Assembly (NCBI GenBank): GCA_903813345.2
Contig: CAIIXF020000002.1
Span: 8,329,555-8,393,554 of the forward strand
Length of the DNA stretch: 64,000 bases
Source: Owenia fusiformis
Taxonomy: Eukaryota > Annelida > Polychaeta > Sabellida > Oweniidae
Direction of reading: 5' to 3'
Positions within the stretch are counted from its first letter, which is position 1, and each line of letters starts with the position of its first letter. Below, in pieces: positions 23,201-33,554 of the stretch. Made by a program: the position numbers and the translations under genes. Under the pieces are notes generated by a model. It was given only the letters and a program-made list of their open reading frames with translations. It was not told where the DNA came from and searched no databases.

Positions 23201-24214
23201 GTTCTTACCTAGAAAGTAACTGACTTCCGTTTCCGTTTTCATCATTTTAAAAGATTGCAGAATTTGGACTTTTTTTGAAAATTTTCAAATTTCCCATTTT
23301 AAATTTATGATTTCCATTAATTTTTCATTTCTTTAGCCTGTTGTGAGAAATTCTAGTGAAACCCTTACAGGGGAAGTGTATTAGAGAGGAATTGCCTGAA
23401 GAAATAGCTGCATATTTAGTTATTGATTCTCCTTTCTGAATTAGAAAATCAGCTATGATGCCACTAAGGTTAAATCTTAAAAAATTAATCATTCAAAGCT
23501 GACTTTTTAAGTTAGACAGAAGAGTTGATAGCTAGATGTGTACACAACACAACAAGAGAGGTTTACCAATGAATATATTTGATGAGCACTGAAATGAGCA
23601 TTGAATGAATTAACATTTGGTTAAGCTTAGGAGTTTTCATTACTGTCGCCAGTAAGGGGGGGGGATTTCCCAAAGATGACTTATCATATTAGCACGTTCA
23701 AAAACAAAAATTATAAACATGCGTACATGCCTCAATTTGCCGTTGAAATGGATCTCCAAATGTTCACTGTAGTTTCATGAGTATTCTCTACAAGTATGGA
23801 TCGCGTAACTTCAATAGTATTACCGTAGGTTTGAAATGATGATGTTGAACTGATGTTAACGCCATTCTCACAATTTCAAATTTAACTTTGCGCATGTGCA
23901 GCACTGAGAGAGCATGTGCGCATGATTGTTCATGTGATCAAATCCTGCAATTTGATTGGAGATGATGCAAGAGATGATGTAATGAAGAATCCCCGAATCT
24001 CCTGGTCGCCAGTCGTGTTTTTGATTTTTAAATTTTTTTTAAATAAATTTTCGAATTCAGGAGACTATTCAACAAATCTCAGGACAAACGTTCACTCTTT
24101 TGACCTACCTGTTGATGTAGCCGCAGTTGCCCCAAATCCACCAAACGCTGGGGCTGACGTAGCCGTGGTAGTGGCTCCAAAACCTGTTTTATTTGCGCCG
24201 AAACTAAACGCCAT
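14224..24214 (-). CDS. NUP54: Nucleoporin p54 (NUP54), 3' end not found
   Basis: FG nucleoporin of the central-channel Nup62-Nup58-Nup54 complex of the nuclear pore. Minus-strand exons, in transcript order: 24109-24214, 22468-22569, 20620-20748, 20122-20229, 19716-19936, 18959-19146, 17504-17703, 16932-17080, 15822-15929, 14224-14343. All have GT-AG borders and their phases (1,1,1,1,0,2,1,0,0) agree, giving 1431 nt or 477 codons. Residues 1-148 form the FG domain with about 16 FG motifs (SFG, GFG). A Gln-rich link follows at about 150-161. The conserved core follows, with DERDLLIAKWNQLQAFWG at about 180, FTPDNPFCRFK, VFNKKESEIKALQQQLV, DNPDPEKLIPVPMVGFKEL, the helical exons 9-10, and LNAPTQFK at the end. 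In animal NUP54 about 75 more helical residues follow; no such exon is visible. The start has MAFSFGA, as expected. Identity is firm from the core motifs. Confidence 0.95.
14602..15450. mobile_element. Mariner-like element relic with ~150-bp inverted ends
   Basis: The left arm begins CAGGGTGTCCAAGAAGTAAC after TA (14600-14601). It matches the right arm at about 15310-15450 in reverse complement, including TTGATTGGCCGATTTTATGG against CCGGCCAATCAAATG. The last 25 or so bases of the right end look lost. A transposase remnant lies between the arms. It sits in the intron between NUP54 exons 9 and 10, or just past them in transcript order. Confidence 0.7.
14850..15099 (+). pseudogene. Mariner transposase fragment
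   Basis: The frame starting at 14850 gives QIVTSDESSIGFYAPENAQQ, then a segment ending in ITFFNIGGMILTHFVP and VGQTVNSRYIAK. This matches the catalytic middle of mariner transposases: first catalytic Asp in T-x-DE, then W, FFDxxG and VPxGQTVN. The second catalytic Asp position reads Asn (FFN). N- and C-terminal parts are missing and the frame ends at 15099, so it is inactive. Confidence 0.75.
15669..15696. repeat. (TA)n microsatellite
   Basis: Fourteen or so uninterrupted TA units. The sequence before it (GACTAATAGGTCATTGTAATGACATC, in parts) reappears near 63165-63215, again followed by a TA-rich tract, so it may be the tail of a dispersed repeat. Confidence 0.8.
15950..16083. mobile_element. 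134-bp near-perfect palindrome (foldback element)
   Basis: ATCCTATGATTTATGAGTGA at the left pairs with the right-hand stretch ending AAATCATAGGAT. The centre is GCACAAGCGAGCGTAGCGAG. Very little sequence separates the arms, so the DNA could extrude as a cruciform. It lies in the NUP54 intron between exons 8 and 9. Confidence 0.75.
17942..18442. mobile_element. Non-autonomous hAT element (501 bp) with 8-bp target duplication
   Basis: Ends are TAGTGTTGTCGCGA and TCGCGACAACACTA, exact inverted repeats. ATAACCTT lies on both sides (17934-17941 and 18443-18450), the 8-bp duplication typical of hAT transposons. Inside are many CGATGCATCGATG and ACATCGCGATG palindromes close to both ends. There is no transposase. 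It is inserted in the NUP54 intron between exons 6 and 7. Confidence 0.92.
19622..19715 (-). repeat. GCCATTTGT/ACAAATGGCAGGTGGTGAC family copy abutting a splice donor
   Basis: Shares CAAAATGT..CCATTTGT..CCAACAGCCATC..AAAAAAGTTGGTGACATAAAAA with 20285-20475 and, in the other orientation, with copies at about 38585-38730, 41395-41475, 43365-43450, 50680-50765 and 53695-53815. Here it ends exactly at NUP54 exon 5, and its edge appears to supply the GTTTGT donor. Confidence 0.6.
20285..20475 (-). repeat. ACAAATGGCAGGTGGTGAC family copy
   Basis: Contains ATGTCACCACCTGCCATTTG (near 20363), AACTGCCAAACACTG and AAAAAAGTTGGAGACCATAA. Same family as 19622-19715. In the NUP54 intron between exons 3 and 4. 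Confidence 0.6.
20540..20613. repeat. Short palindromic element next to NUP54 exon 3
   Basis: GGGCCAAAAATGTTAC and GTAACATTTTTGGCCC form an exact inverted pair of 16 bp about 30 bases apart, six bases from the exon 3 donor. It could form a hairpin in the pre-mRNA close to the splice site. Confidence 0.65.
21655..22005 (+). repeat. ~345-bp direct repeat, copy 1
   Basis: Nearly identical in order and sequence to 23654-24004: GGATTCCCAAAGATGACC, CTCAATTTGCCGTTGAAATG, CTCTACAAGTATGGATCG, TGATTGGAGATGATGCAAGA. In the NUP54 intron between exons 2 and 3. Continues differently after GAATCCCCGAAT. Confidence 0.8.
22922..23372. mobile_element. Probable element with AGGGGTTTCA inverted ends
   Basis: The left end AGGGGTTTCATTAG and the right end CTAGTGAAACCCTT are inverted. 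The left internal part is CCGTAATTCCGCGG and the right internal part is AT-rich. An AGGGGTTTCACTAGAAT fragment also occurs near 13872. No clear target duplication. In NUP54 intron 1. Confidence 0.45.
23654..24004 (+). mobile_element. ~350-bp dispersed element, copy 2, with 9-bp target duplication
   Basis: Second copy of the 21655-22005 repeat. GTCGCCAGT is present on both sides (23645-23653 and 24005-24013), showing a discrete insertion. Terminal inversion is weak (GGGGGATTTCCC against CCCCGAATC). It lies about 100 bp downstream of NUP54 exon 1 inside intron 1. Confidence 0.65.
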
Positions 24215-24842
24215 TTTCTTACGTGAAAGTTTACACTCGTTAGAAATTGCTTACTTCCGTCTTTGACATGTCATTCTTAAAAAAAATCTAGACATAAATA
24301 ATGCATTTATATATTTTGTAATGCCAATATTATGCTCATTTTATAGGCATGGATGTTAAATATTTTTATTTGATTCCACTTGAAAATATTTGAGAGGAAA
24401 ATGCTCTTCAACAGAGATTAAGGTTGAATAATATGCAATATGAGCGCTCCCCCATCTAATTTCTAAAACTTGATCCATGAAAACATGGAAAAGGCCACAA
24501 AGTTTCCTGTCAACGTTTCAAATGAAATATCTACCCCATATTGATTGAATTAAATATAAAAGCCAGTGAAGAACAAGACAGACTTAATTCAAAGGGTGTT
24601 GAGATTAGCAATAGAATCAACTTGCGATTCAGAGAAATTTGGAAAGAGAAGAAAGTTGGTCTGGTTGAGTCAAGATAAGATTTCTTGTCCGATTCGTAAC
24701 TCATCTCTATTGCTTAGAGGTAGAATAATGTGAGTATGCCAATTTTTGAAAGTACTATAGCTAGTATATTTCATTATGGATATTAAAACAGGTCCTCGGT
24801 GGATTTAGATCTTTATACTAATAATAGATGGCATAACAGTCT
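24215..24842. promoter_or_regulatory. NUP54 5' flank and spacer
   Basis: The promoter of NUP54 must lie just above 24214, but I see no TATA box, CpG-rich block or other clear element. The sequence is AT-rich and ordinary. Confidence 0.3.
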
Positions 24843-25098
24843 CTGTTGGGAACTGTGGGGATTGGCACAAAAAGGGGAATTGGCTCAAAAGGGGAACTGT
24901 GGGGATTGGCTCCAAAAAGGGAACTGTGGGGATTGGCTCAAAAGGGAAACTGTGGGGTTGGCTCAAAAAGGTGGCATTGGCTCAAATGGGGATTGGCTCA
25001 AAAGGGGAACTGTGAGGATTGGCTCAAAAAAGGGAGCTGTGGGGATTTTCTCAAAAAAAGGAACTATGGGGATTGGCTCAAAAAGGGGAACAATGGGG
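24843..25098 (+). repeat. ~32-bp GGGGATTGGCTCAAAAAGG minisatellite
   Basis: About nine variable units of GGGGATTGGCTCAAAAAGGGGAACTGTG (split here as GGGGATTGGCTCAAAAAGG + GGAACTGTG). The array resumes at 25992-26016 after a foldback element, so it was split by an insertion. Confidence 0.85.
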
Positions 25099-25100
25099 TA

Positions 25101-25989
25101 GGGTGTTTCATTTTTCAAGAATGTTCTCAGATCACAACGGCCTTTTAACACGGGGTTACAAATGGTGATGGTAGTTCACTGATTTTTTTTCAACAAAATC
25201 GGATAACGTTAAAACTGGTCCATCGGCCATTCTTTCCGTCCCATTGGATTACATTGTGGGCGATGCCCACTTTTCAATGGAAACAATGTTTTGCACTTCT
25301 TTGCTGCTCATTTACCGGAAACGGTTAAAAGCATTTTTTCTGATATACATGTAAGCATTTGAGAATACATCAACACTTTCAATTGATGTAAACTAGACTG
25401 TTCTAGCAATTTTTATCGCAAAGATATTACAGATGTACTGGCCCAGTGGTCGAACAAATAAATGCATATATCGGGCAGTTAATTTCACGAATGTTTTTCT
25501 TTTTTTCTTTTTTGTCAACAATTTGAATCTTTTAGAAATTTTTTATTATAAAATATCCCCTTGTAAATCTAATAAAACATGTTTTAAGAATAAAAGTGGC
25601 TGAAATCAATTTTTATTTTTGACCCCCTCCCCCAGTAGACTACAGGTTAGTAGACTGACGATATCTCGGCAACAAAAAGTGCTCAAACAATCTAGTTTGC
25701 ATCAATTGAAAGTGTTTTGATGTATCTCCAAATGTTCGGAAAACATTTTCCAATCATTTTCGGCAAATGATAAGCAAAGAAGTGCGAAATAATGTCTTCC
25801 ATTGAAAAGTGGGCGTCACCCACAATGTAACCAATGCAGATCCAATGGGACGGAAAAAATGGCCGACAGACCAGTTTTAACGTTATCTGATTTTGTTGAA
25901 AAAAAAATCAGTGAACTACCACCACCATTTGTAACCCCATGTTAAAGGGCCATTAAGATCTGAGAACATTCTTGAAAAATGAAACACCC
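25101..25989. mobile_element. Foldback element with ~320-bp inverted ends, TA-flanked
   Basis: The left end GGGTGTTTCATTTTTCAAGA and the right end TCTTGAAAAATGAAACACCC are exact inverses, flanked by TA (25099-25100 and 25990-25991). Inversion continues inward for about 320 bases on each side with modest divergence. No coding capacity. It interrupts the 32-bp minisatellite, so it is younger than that array. Confidence 0.85.
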
Positions 25990-26320
25990 TACTGTGGGGA
26001 TTGGCTCAAAAAGGGATGTATCCATATAGAGTGTTATTGAGTTTGATTTACATCCTTTATATCAATGAAACCCCAACCAAATTCTTGAAAATACATTCAA
26101 TTTTTTATGTTCAGTTTCTCAAACAAAAAAAGCTTGTTTTTAAGCTGTGAGTATGGCATATAGCCAGGCACAGGGGCGGATTTGTGAACCAACAAGGGGG
26201 GGGCCCAAATCTCAGGTCAGAGAAAAAAACATCCGTAAAAGCCTTTTTTGGTCTAAGGCATATTTTATGGTATATTTTTAGTGGGCCCAATTTTTTTTCT
26301 GGGCCCAGGCCCCCTAAATT

Positions 26321-27349
26321 CACATGCTATCTATTGCAAGACTTACGCCTGCCACAACCGTCACCATGTTAATCAGTGTTTTTTAAGTAGCGCAAGGATC
26401 CTGCCATGACCGTGGTAGTGTTATCGTGTAAGCCTGGTATGACCGTGACAGGCTGATATAACCGTGACAATGCTGTATTCTATTGCAAGGCCTGTCATGA
26501 CCCTGGAAGTGTTATCGTGGAAGCCTGGCGCGACCGTAGGCTTTATTGTGGCTTATAAGCGAATGTGAATATTATGTATAGTAGTAATTTTGATTTTGAC
26601 ATGATTAAGGTAGTTAAACACCATGATCATAGTATTAAACTGTTTAATTGTAATGAGGATCACTTAAAATTGTTAAGGATATTCCTGGCATTAATGTCAT
26701 ACATATTTACTAGTCATTGCAATACATTATAACGGTCATAGTAGAACAAGCCTAAATCTCTACATTACCACCCTCAAACCTGGCCTTGCAATACTATATT
26801 ACATTGTCACGGTCATACCAGGCTTTGCGATCCCATAATACATTGTCATGGTCATGCCAGGTTTTCAAATACACATTGTCACGGTCAATTAGCAATCATA
26901 AATTTTTACATTACCACTCTCATACCCGAACTTGGAATACTATATCACATTGCCATGGCGGTCATACCAAGCCTTGCAATACTATATTACATTGCCATGG
27001 TCATGCCAGGCTTTGCAATACACATTGTCACGGTTATAGCAGTCCAAATCGTAAATTTCTACATTACCACTCTCATACCTGAACTTGCAATACTATATTA
27101 CATTGTCACGGTCATGCCAGGCCTTGCAGTACTATATTACATTGTTACGGTCATACCAAGCCTTGCAGAACTATATTACATTGTCACGGTCATACCAGGC
27201 ATTGCAATATAATACAGCATTGTCGCGGTTATACCAGGCTTTCACGATAACATTACCACGGTCATGGCAGGATCCTTGCGCTACTTAAAAAACACTGAAT
27301 AACATGGTGACGGTTACGCCAGGCGTTAGTCTTGCAACAGATAGGGTCT
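26321..27349. mobile_element. 1.03-kb inverted-repeat element with 9-bp duplication and internal tandem units
   Basis: CCCTAAATT flanks both sides (26312-26320 and 27350-27358). Inverted ends of more than 100 bp include TATCTATTGCAAGACTTACG against CGTTAGTCTTGCAACAGATA, and AAGTAGCGCAAGGATCCTGCC with its inverse. The interior has about ten units of 35-40 bp built on GCAATACTATATTACATTGT and CACGGTCATACCAGG. A 9-bp duplication with long ends is typical of Mutator-like elements. No transposase is present. Confidence 0.8.
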
Positions 27350-27444
27350 CCCTAAATTTGTCTTACCTATTTAAATTTTAACCATCAAATTTTTTATCCT
27401 GGCTAACGCACTGAAAGTAAATTGTACAACTTTTGCAATTTCTT

Positions 27445-27622
27445 CAGTGTTCTCCATAGGATTTTTTCTAAAGTTTGTGCAAGATTCTCATTCCCACAAT
27501 TCAGACTAAAATTGGTCTCATTTTCAAGTGGGTGCAAACAGATTTCCAGGTGGATGCAAGCCTGTTTTCAAAATCCAAGACGGGTGCCGCACCCACTTGC
27601 TTTAAAGCTGGATAGATCACTG
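27445..27622 (+). mobile_element. CAGTGATCTCC-family MITE, copy A, 5-bp target duplication
   Basis: Starts CAGTGTTCTCCATAGG, ends GATAGATCACTG, flanked by TTCTT (27440-27444 and 27623-27627). The interior shares GTGGGTGCAAA and CACCCACTTGCTTTAAAGC with copies B (35995-36200) and C (62761-62956). Confidence 0.85.
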
Positions 27623-27627
27623 TTCTT

Positions 27628-29074
27628 ATTCCTAGTATAATTTAAGATATAACTTAAAATATTTATGATTTGAAATTCCGATCCAATAAGATAATAAAAA
27701 TATATCAATAGCAATGTTTACAGTAATTTAAAATCACAGGATTATAGAATTTTTATTCAAAACATTCTAAATCCCTTTTGATAAAGGATTAATGTGCCAA
27801 ATCAATTCTTATTGGTTTAGTCTTAATCTTTATGAAAACAATGTCAAATAAACGGTCGTAAAGTAGCCCTATGTTTATTATTAAGTCAAGCATCTTGGCC
27901 GATGGCTTGTGATATTGGTAAGTCTGATTGATTTTTACTTGTTTAATGGTTAAATACGAATAAAATTATATTTTGTCGAACAGGAATTATGTTCAGTAAA
28001 AATTAAGTTACATGGAATCCGACAATACTTTTAATGGTCAGGTATTATGTTATTATGTTAAAGAGTCAACATGACCTTTGGATTTTTAAATGAATTCCTG
28101 TAGTAGAAACATTTGTAGCATTGTTTGAAAATACATTTTAGAATCTGGGTTTAGGATGCATTTGGGTTCAGTGGAAAACAGTAGAATTCAAGGGAATGCG
28201 AGAAAAACAGTTTGATATTTTTAAAAAATGTAGAAAAAATGAAGATTCATTCTTAATCCAATGAGGATTAATTGTACACTGCAGCTAAGGACTACAATTT
28301 GTGACTGCCTGATAGTCAGGCTATAACAAACACGATGAGCAATTGTTACTTGTCAGCCCATCTAATGATGAATTGGAATCAATGAATCAATAAATTAGTA
28401 CACTTTTCCTTTACATCTCACTATAAAGTAATTTGAATGAAGTGTCTGTTTTTCTTACATTTCTATAATTTAGAGTGTTTATTTTATGTAATTTTATGCT
28501 CTCATCATATACTGTTTGATTATCCTTTAAAGCAAACAATATGATTGTGACATTGATGTATCAATGACCATGAATTACCCTGATTTATAATTTAGTACAC
28601 ATCTCTCTTACTAGAATAATAATTATTTTTACAAATTTGCATTTTACTTATTCAAAGAGCACAACAGAACCGTACTAAGTTCACAAATATGCATGAAACA
28701 ATCTCTAGGGAATGACAAGCTCTGATTGGCTCAGTGTGTTATCAGTAATCTCAGTAATGTAAAGAGTGTAGGGTGATATGGATCCTCTTTTCAAGGGTAG
28801 AATGACATGTGAAGCTTGCCTGTGATCAGCCCATCAGCTGAGGGCCTCTCAGCTGACAGTGTGTTGTGATTCATAACCATTCACAACAAAGCACTTGAAA
28901 GGGGATATGTATTTATATTATTGGAAAATGTACTGCACAGCATGATGCGAATTAGATATATTAAAAAAAATCCAATAAAAGTATAGTTCGATCATTTTCA
29001 CGATTCTGATTTTCTGATGAGTTTTTATTTAGTACTACCAAGAAAAAGATTTCATATAGTGTTAAATTGAAATT
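27628..29074. other. Repeat-poor spacer
   Basis: About 1.4 kb with no transposon ends that I can recognise, unusual for this part of the window. At 28715-28860 it is less AT-rich and has CTGATTGGCTCA (a CCAAT-type box) and a GATCAGCCCATCAGCTGAGG stretch. It might hold a promoter or conserved non-coding element for the plus-strand gene to the right, but nothing decides this. Confidence 0.3.
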
Positions 29075-30500
29075 ACTCAAGGGGCGAGGAGGAAAATTCT
29101 CAATAAATGGTGTATAGTTGGTTTGGCAGCATTTTCAGTTAGGGGAGAGTCTTGGATGAAACTTCCACCTAGGTGATAGCTTCACAGAGTGGTAGGAAGT
29201 TCTTTTTTTTGAGGAGTTAGCCCCCCACCCCCCAAAAACACCCCACCTTGGGGGAAAAAATTGTTCACACTAAATAACCTTAGATATTTTGATGTTTGTA
29301 AGTGACATACATAGATATTATATATATGAATCACTTGCAGTATAATTGATGCTGATAACTCCTAAAGAATTTGAAAATTAGTACAAAGTATGTACCCCAG
29401 GGGGCAAATTTGTGACTCATTTTCTTACTATTTTGATTCTAACTTTTCAATTAGACACTGTAAGAGGTTGGAAAAATTCATGTGAAGTGCCCAATAGCAG
29501 GGTTAGTAACCCTGAAAGATGCAAAGCCATGGAAGAGGTAGGAGCTGAGAAAAAAATTGTTGATTTTTCGAAAAATTTGACATTTTTGACAGCTGGATAT
29601 TGTGTATGACTATAGCTGACCCTTATAATTTCTAGATCCATCCCTCTATGATGATATTTATGGTTTTATTGTGTGAAACTAAGATGTAAAACATAATTTA
29701 GATGGGTTTTAAGGAGGTTAAAGGTTTTAAACAAGTCCAAAATTTGAAAAATTGTAAATATAAGGTTTCAAATTTACGAATTCCAGGTATAGCCATGGCT
29801 GACCCCTTTAGTTTCTAGATCCATCCCTCTATGATGATATTTATGGTTTTATAGTGTGAAACTAAGAAGTAAAACATAATTTAGATGGGTTTTAAGGAAG
29901 TTAAAGGTTTTAAACAAGTCCAAAATTTGAAAAATTGTAAATATAAGGTTTCATATTTACGAATCCCAGGTATAGCCATGGCTGACCCCTATAGGTTCTA
30001 GATCCATCCCTCTATGATGATATTTTTGGTTTTATAGTGTGGCTCTATGATGTAAAACATAGTTTAGATGGGTTTTAAGGAAGTTAAAGGTTTTAAACAA
30101 GTCCAAAATTTGAAAAATTGTAAATATAAGGTTTCAAATTTACGAATTCAAGGTATAGCCATGGCCGACCCCTATAGTTTCTAAATCCATCCCTCTTTGG
30201 TGATATTTATGGTTTTGTAGTATGGAACTAAAGATGTAGAACATAATTTAGATGTTTTTTAAGGAAGTTAAAGATTTTAAACAAGTCCAAAATTTTAAAA
30301 ATTGTAAATATAAGGTTTCAAATTTACGAATGTTAGGTATAGCCATGGATGACCCTTATGGCTTTTTCATCCATACCTCTATGATGAAACATATATTTTT
30401 AGAGTGTGAAACTAAGAAGTAAAACATACCGAAGATGAATTTAAGGAAGTTTAAGAAGTTTAAGTGCAATGTTTGAAAAATTGAGAAATATCAGGTCTCA
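29075..30500 (+). repeat. Left arm of a 5.7-kb near-palindrome
   Basis: Pairs in reverse complement with 33555-34811. The outer edge ACTCAAGGGGCGAGGAGG (29075) matches CCTCCTCGCCCCTTGAGT (ending 34811). The inner half consists of five tandem units of about 182 bp starting near 29611, each with ATCCATCCCTCTATGATGAT, AAACAAGTCCAAAATTTGAA and TATAGCCATGGCTGACCCC. Confidence 0.9.
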
Positions 30501-30502
30501 AA

Positions 30503-31250
30503 GGAGCACGGAAAGTATCGCAACATATTTCAGACAGTCATATGTTAGATTTCGTCTGTTTCCTGAGGACTTAACCAGGTGCATATGATAGGCCATTGCA
30601 TTACCTACAGGAAAAGAACTCTCAGAGATGATAAAATAGTTTGGACTTTGAGACATCGAAGGTGCAAACAATCCAACAACATGTTTTTTCGGAAATGTTG
30701 TCCTGATTTTCACGCCCTTTCACCCCTGCTTTTTAAATTTTTGTTGCATCAATATGTTGCGATTTTGAGACATAGTTAACCCATAAAAAGGAATAATAAA
30801 TTTCTTTTAGATAAAGCAGAAAACAATATTTTCCTGTTATTTTCCCATAGGGAAAACTCATGTGCTCCATTACTTTCAGCTTAATTTTGGTCACCCATAT
30901 TTGATATCTTTTAAACCCCTGATGGAATGCATTATTTCTTTAAAGGGGTTAACTGTGTGTCAAAACACAACATATTGATGCATGTGGGTTGGTTATGTTT
31001 GCACCCTGTCTCAAATAGAAATTATTTTATCATCTCTATGAGTACCCTGCCTGCAGAGTCTAGTTAAACTACAGACGCAGCTCTCTTTTAAGAAGTGAAG
31101 TCAAACGAATGCAAAGGGTACTCTATGAGTGCCTTTCCTGGAGGAAATGCATTGGCCTAACATATGCACCTCCTTAAATCCTCAGAAAATAGCAAAAATC
31201 CAACATGTAACTGTCCTAAATCTGTTGCGATACTTTCAGTCCTCCTTTAC
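30503..31250. mobile_element. Inverted-repeat element nested in the palindrome
   Basis: The left end AAAGTATCGCAACATATTTCAG and right end CTAAATCTGTTGCGATACTTT are inverted. Matching arms include GATGATAAAATAGTTTGGAC against AATTATTTTATCATCTC. A 78-bp MITE (31043-31120) sits in the right arm only. Confidence 0.65.
31043..31120 (-). mobile_element. TACCCTTTGCATTCG-family MITE (78 bp), 9-bp target duplication
   Basis: Ends TACCCTGCCTGCAGAGTC and GAATGCAAAGGGTA. CTCTATGAG is duplicated at 31034-31042 and 31121-31129. Contains CTCTCTTTTAAGAAGTGAAG, shared with copies at 36497, 42192, 37363 and 47741. Confidence 0.85.
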
Positions 31251-32007
31251 GATTTCAGGTATTGCCTTGGATGTCTCTTTTTTGAATGTATGACTTTTTA
31301 GCTTAGAAATTAGATGTTGAAAATATTGTGGTCAGGTTTGATCCATGTTACTAGTATTGTTAAAAGAAAAATCATTAGAGTTGAGGACCTTACCCTAGAG
31401 TTCCTAAGGGGGTGAGAGGTTAATAAATCCCCCCCCCCCCTAAAGTGTAACTGCTCTTAGGGATATCGTATACAGTGTAGAAATTGATTGATTAAATGGA
31501 TTATAACTAATTAATTATTATTTGATGATATTTATTATGTGATATAGCATTTTTACTTTTTCACATCAACATGTTCGATGTAATGTTCTACATGATTTCT
31601 CTATATTTTGTTATGCATCTCCTAATACAAAATATTATTATAAATTATCAAATTATAATCACTACACTCCCAATAAAACAACTTGTCATCAGGCAACAGT
31701 AATTATTTGGGAAAATAAGGATTATAAGGATCATACCCCGCTTGGCCTAGAAACTCCCGTTAGTGCAATGAGATTAGGAACTCCAGGGTAAAAGGGTCTT
31801 TTCACACTAAAATCTTCATGTAGATCAAAAAAGTATATATGGTGATATACATGATCAATATGTTTCAAACAAACAGACATTGTAGAAAATGTTTACATAC
31901 TGACTTTGCAGATGACATTTTCTAGCAGTTGAAGAATTTTTTACATTTATTGAAATGATAGTCATAAAATTAGAATATCAGTGTCATTTATGATGTCAGT
32001 ATAAATA

Positions 32008-33252
32008 CGAGGGGTGATCCAAAAGTCTTGGACGCATTGCTTGAACTTTGCTATTTTCTAATATAATTACATGAAACTTTCAGATAATAAAGATCAACAT
32101 CTTAACAATTTTGTGTATGAGTTTCAACAGAAAATAATATATTTTAGCTACTTTTCTAAATATTTTTAAACCGGGTCCCTGCCACCCGGAACGGTATTTA
32201 AATATAGCAAAGCACGTCACACCTACGGTTAATATGGCAAATACTTTAGGTGCAGGTGCACAGCCTTATAATACTGGTCATGATATGAGAGAATTTCAGA
32301 TTTTCAATCTAATTGTCATCTGTCATCATCATCGTCACATATTAATACCTACTTTTCTAATGTTTTAAACGAATTTGAACACAAAGTCTTTACCAATGAA
32401 TGGAAGATATTTATGAAACTGCCATTGCTTATATGATACAAACGCTGCTGGAGTGCCACTCTAAACCTTATCAAATGAATAAAAACAGTTTCTTCCAACC
32501 CTCCTTTTCAACTTGGAGAAAAGGAAGAAAATCTCACGGAGCCATATCTAGACTACATCGTGCATATGGTTGCTACTCAAGGTCAGTAGTAGTGAGAATA
32601 TCTTTGTAGTATTCTTTGTTCCACCTTGATTTCTTTCATGTTCTGCATGTTCTCTCTTGATATGGTAGCTATAATCATATATATAGTTTCCATATTTAGC
32701 AAAACATGGGAAAATGTTTTAATATGGTCAATATTGATCATTTAAAAATCTAGTGCTTATTTCCAGTGAGCTGCCATCTTTTAAAATTTCTTGAAGGAAG
32801 TGATGTCATCAACTCTACTCTAGCTTACTGGAATTGAGCATCACATTTCTAAGTGATCAAATTTGACCATATCAAAACATTTTTGCGTGTTTTGCTAAAC
32901 ATGGCAAGCATATATACGGTTATAGCTACCATATGAGGAGAGAGATGGTTTGGCAAGGAATATTCCTTTAACATTCAAAATTCAAAATAAGATAGTGATC
33001 AAGACTTGCGAAACAAGTCAAATGGCGGCAACATTTAAGGCTGAAAGTTGCCATGTGTGAATACCGTTCCGGGTGGCAGGGTCCCTATATTAAAAACTAT
33101 TTAGAAAACTACATAAAATATATCATTTCTCCATGAAATTAATACACAAAGTAGTTCAGTTGTTGGTCTTTATTATTGGGAAGTTTAAAGTAATTTTATC
33201 AAAAACCAACAAAATTAGATCAGGCCGTCCAAGACTTTTGGATCATCCCTCG
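32008..33252. mobile_element. Mariner-like foldback element with ~190-bp inverted ends, TA-flanked
   Basis: Left end CGAGGGGTGATCCAAAAGTC and right end ACTTTTGGATCATCCCTCG, with TA at 32006-32007 and 33253-33254. The arms stay inverted to about 32200 and from about 33062 (CACCCGGAACGGTATT against AATACCGTTCCGGGTG). CGAGGGGTGATCCAAAAGT is a common mariner terminus. A second inverted pair lies inside at about 32650-32760 and 32855-32940. Confidence 0.8.
32396..32580 (-). pseudogene. Possible mariner transposase C-terminal relic
   Basis: On the minus strand one frame gives FFFLFSKLKRRVGRNCFYSF followed by DKV. This resembles the F-LFPKLK...F-S-eEV stretch after the third catalytic Asp in mariner transposases. 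It contains stop codons and lacks the catalytic part. It lies inside the mariner-type element at 32008-33252, which supports the reading. Confidence 0.45.
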
Positions 33253-33554
33253 TATTATTAATATTTTTCATTGAGAATGCATTCATATTTCTTCAAAATC
33301 AAGAACTTGTATTGTAAATGTAAAAACCTCAAAACACTCCTAATTAGAATGCTTTTAGCTGGTCCAAATACCAGTAGCATTCAGATTAGAGAGATTTTAC
33401 TGTAATTCACGACTTTTCACTCCATCTATATGCAGCAGACTAACTGCTGCAACAGGTATATATTCTACACCTGGTCTCTAAGCTATGATATCATAGTTGA
33501 TACTATTATGCTCATAACCTTCAATTATCAGGGCAAATTCAACTCTGTACCTGA

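Noticed and set aside
24799-25148. Frames rich in GDWLKRGTVG
   Set aside because: Translation of the 32-bp minisatellite; both strands and several frames are open for the same reason.
26786-27288. Overlapping frames rich in TLSRSYQAL
   Set aside because: Produced by the short tandem units inside the 26321-27349 element.
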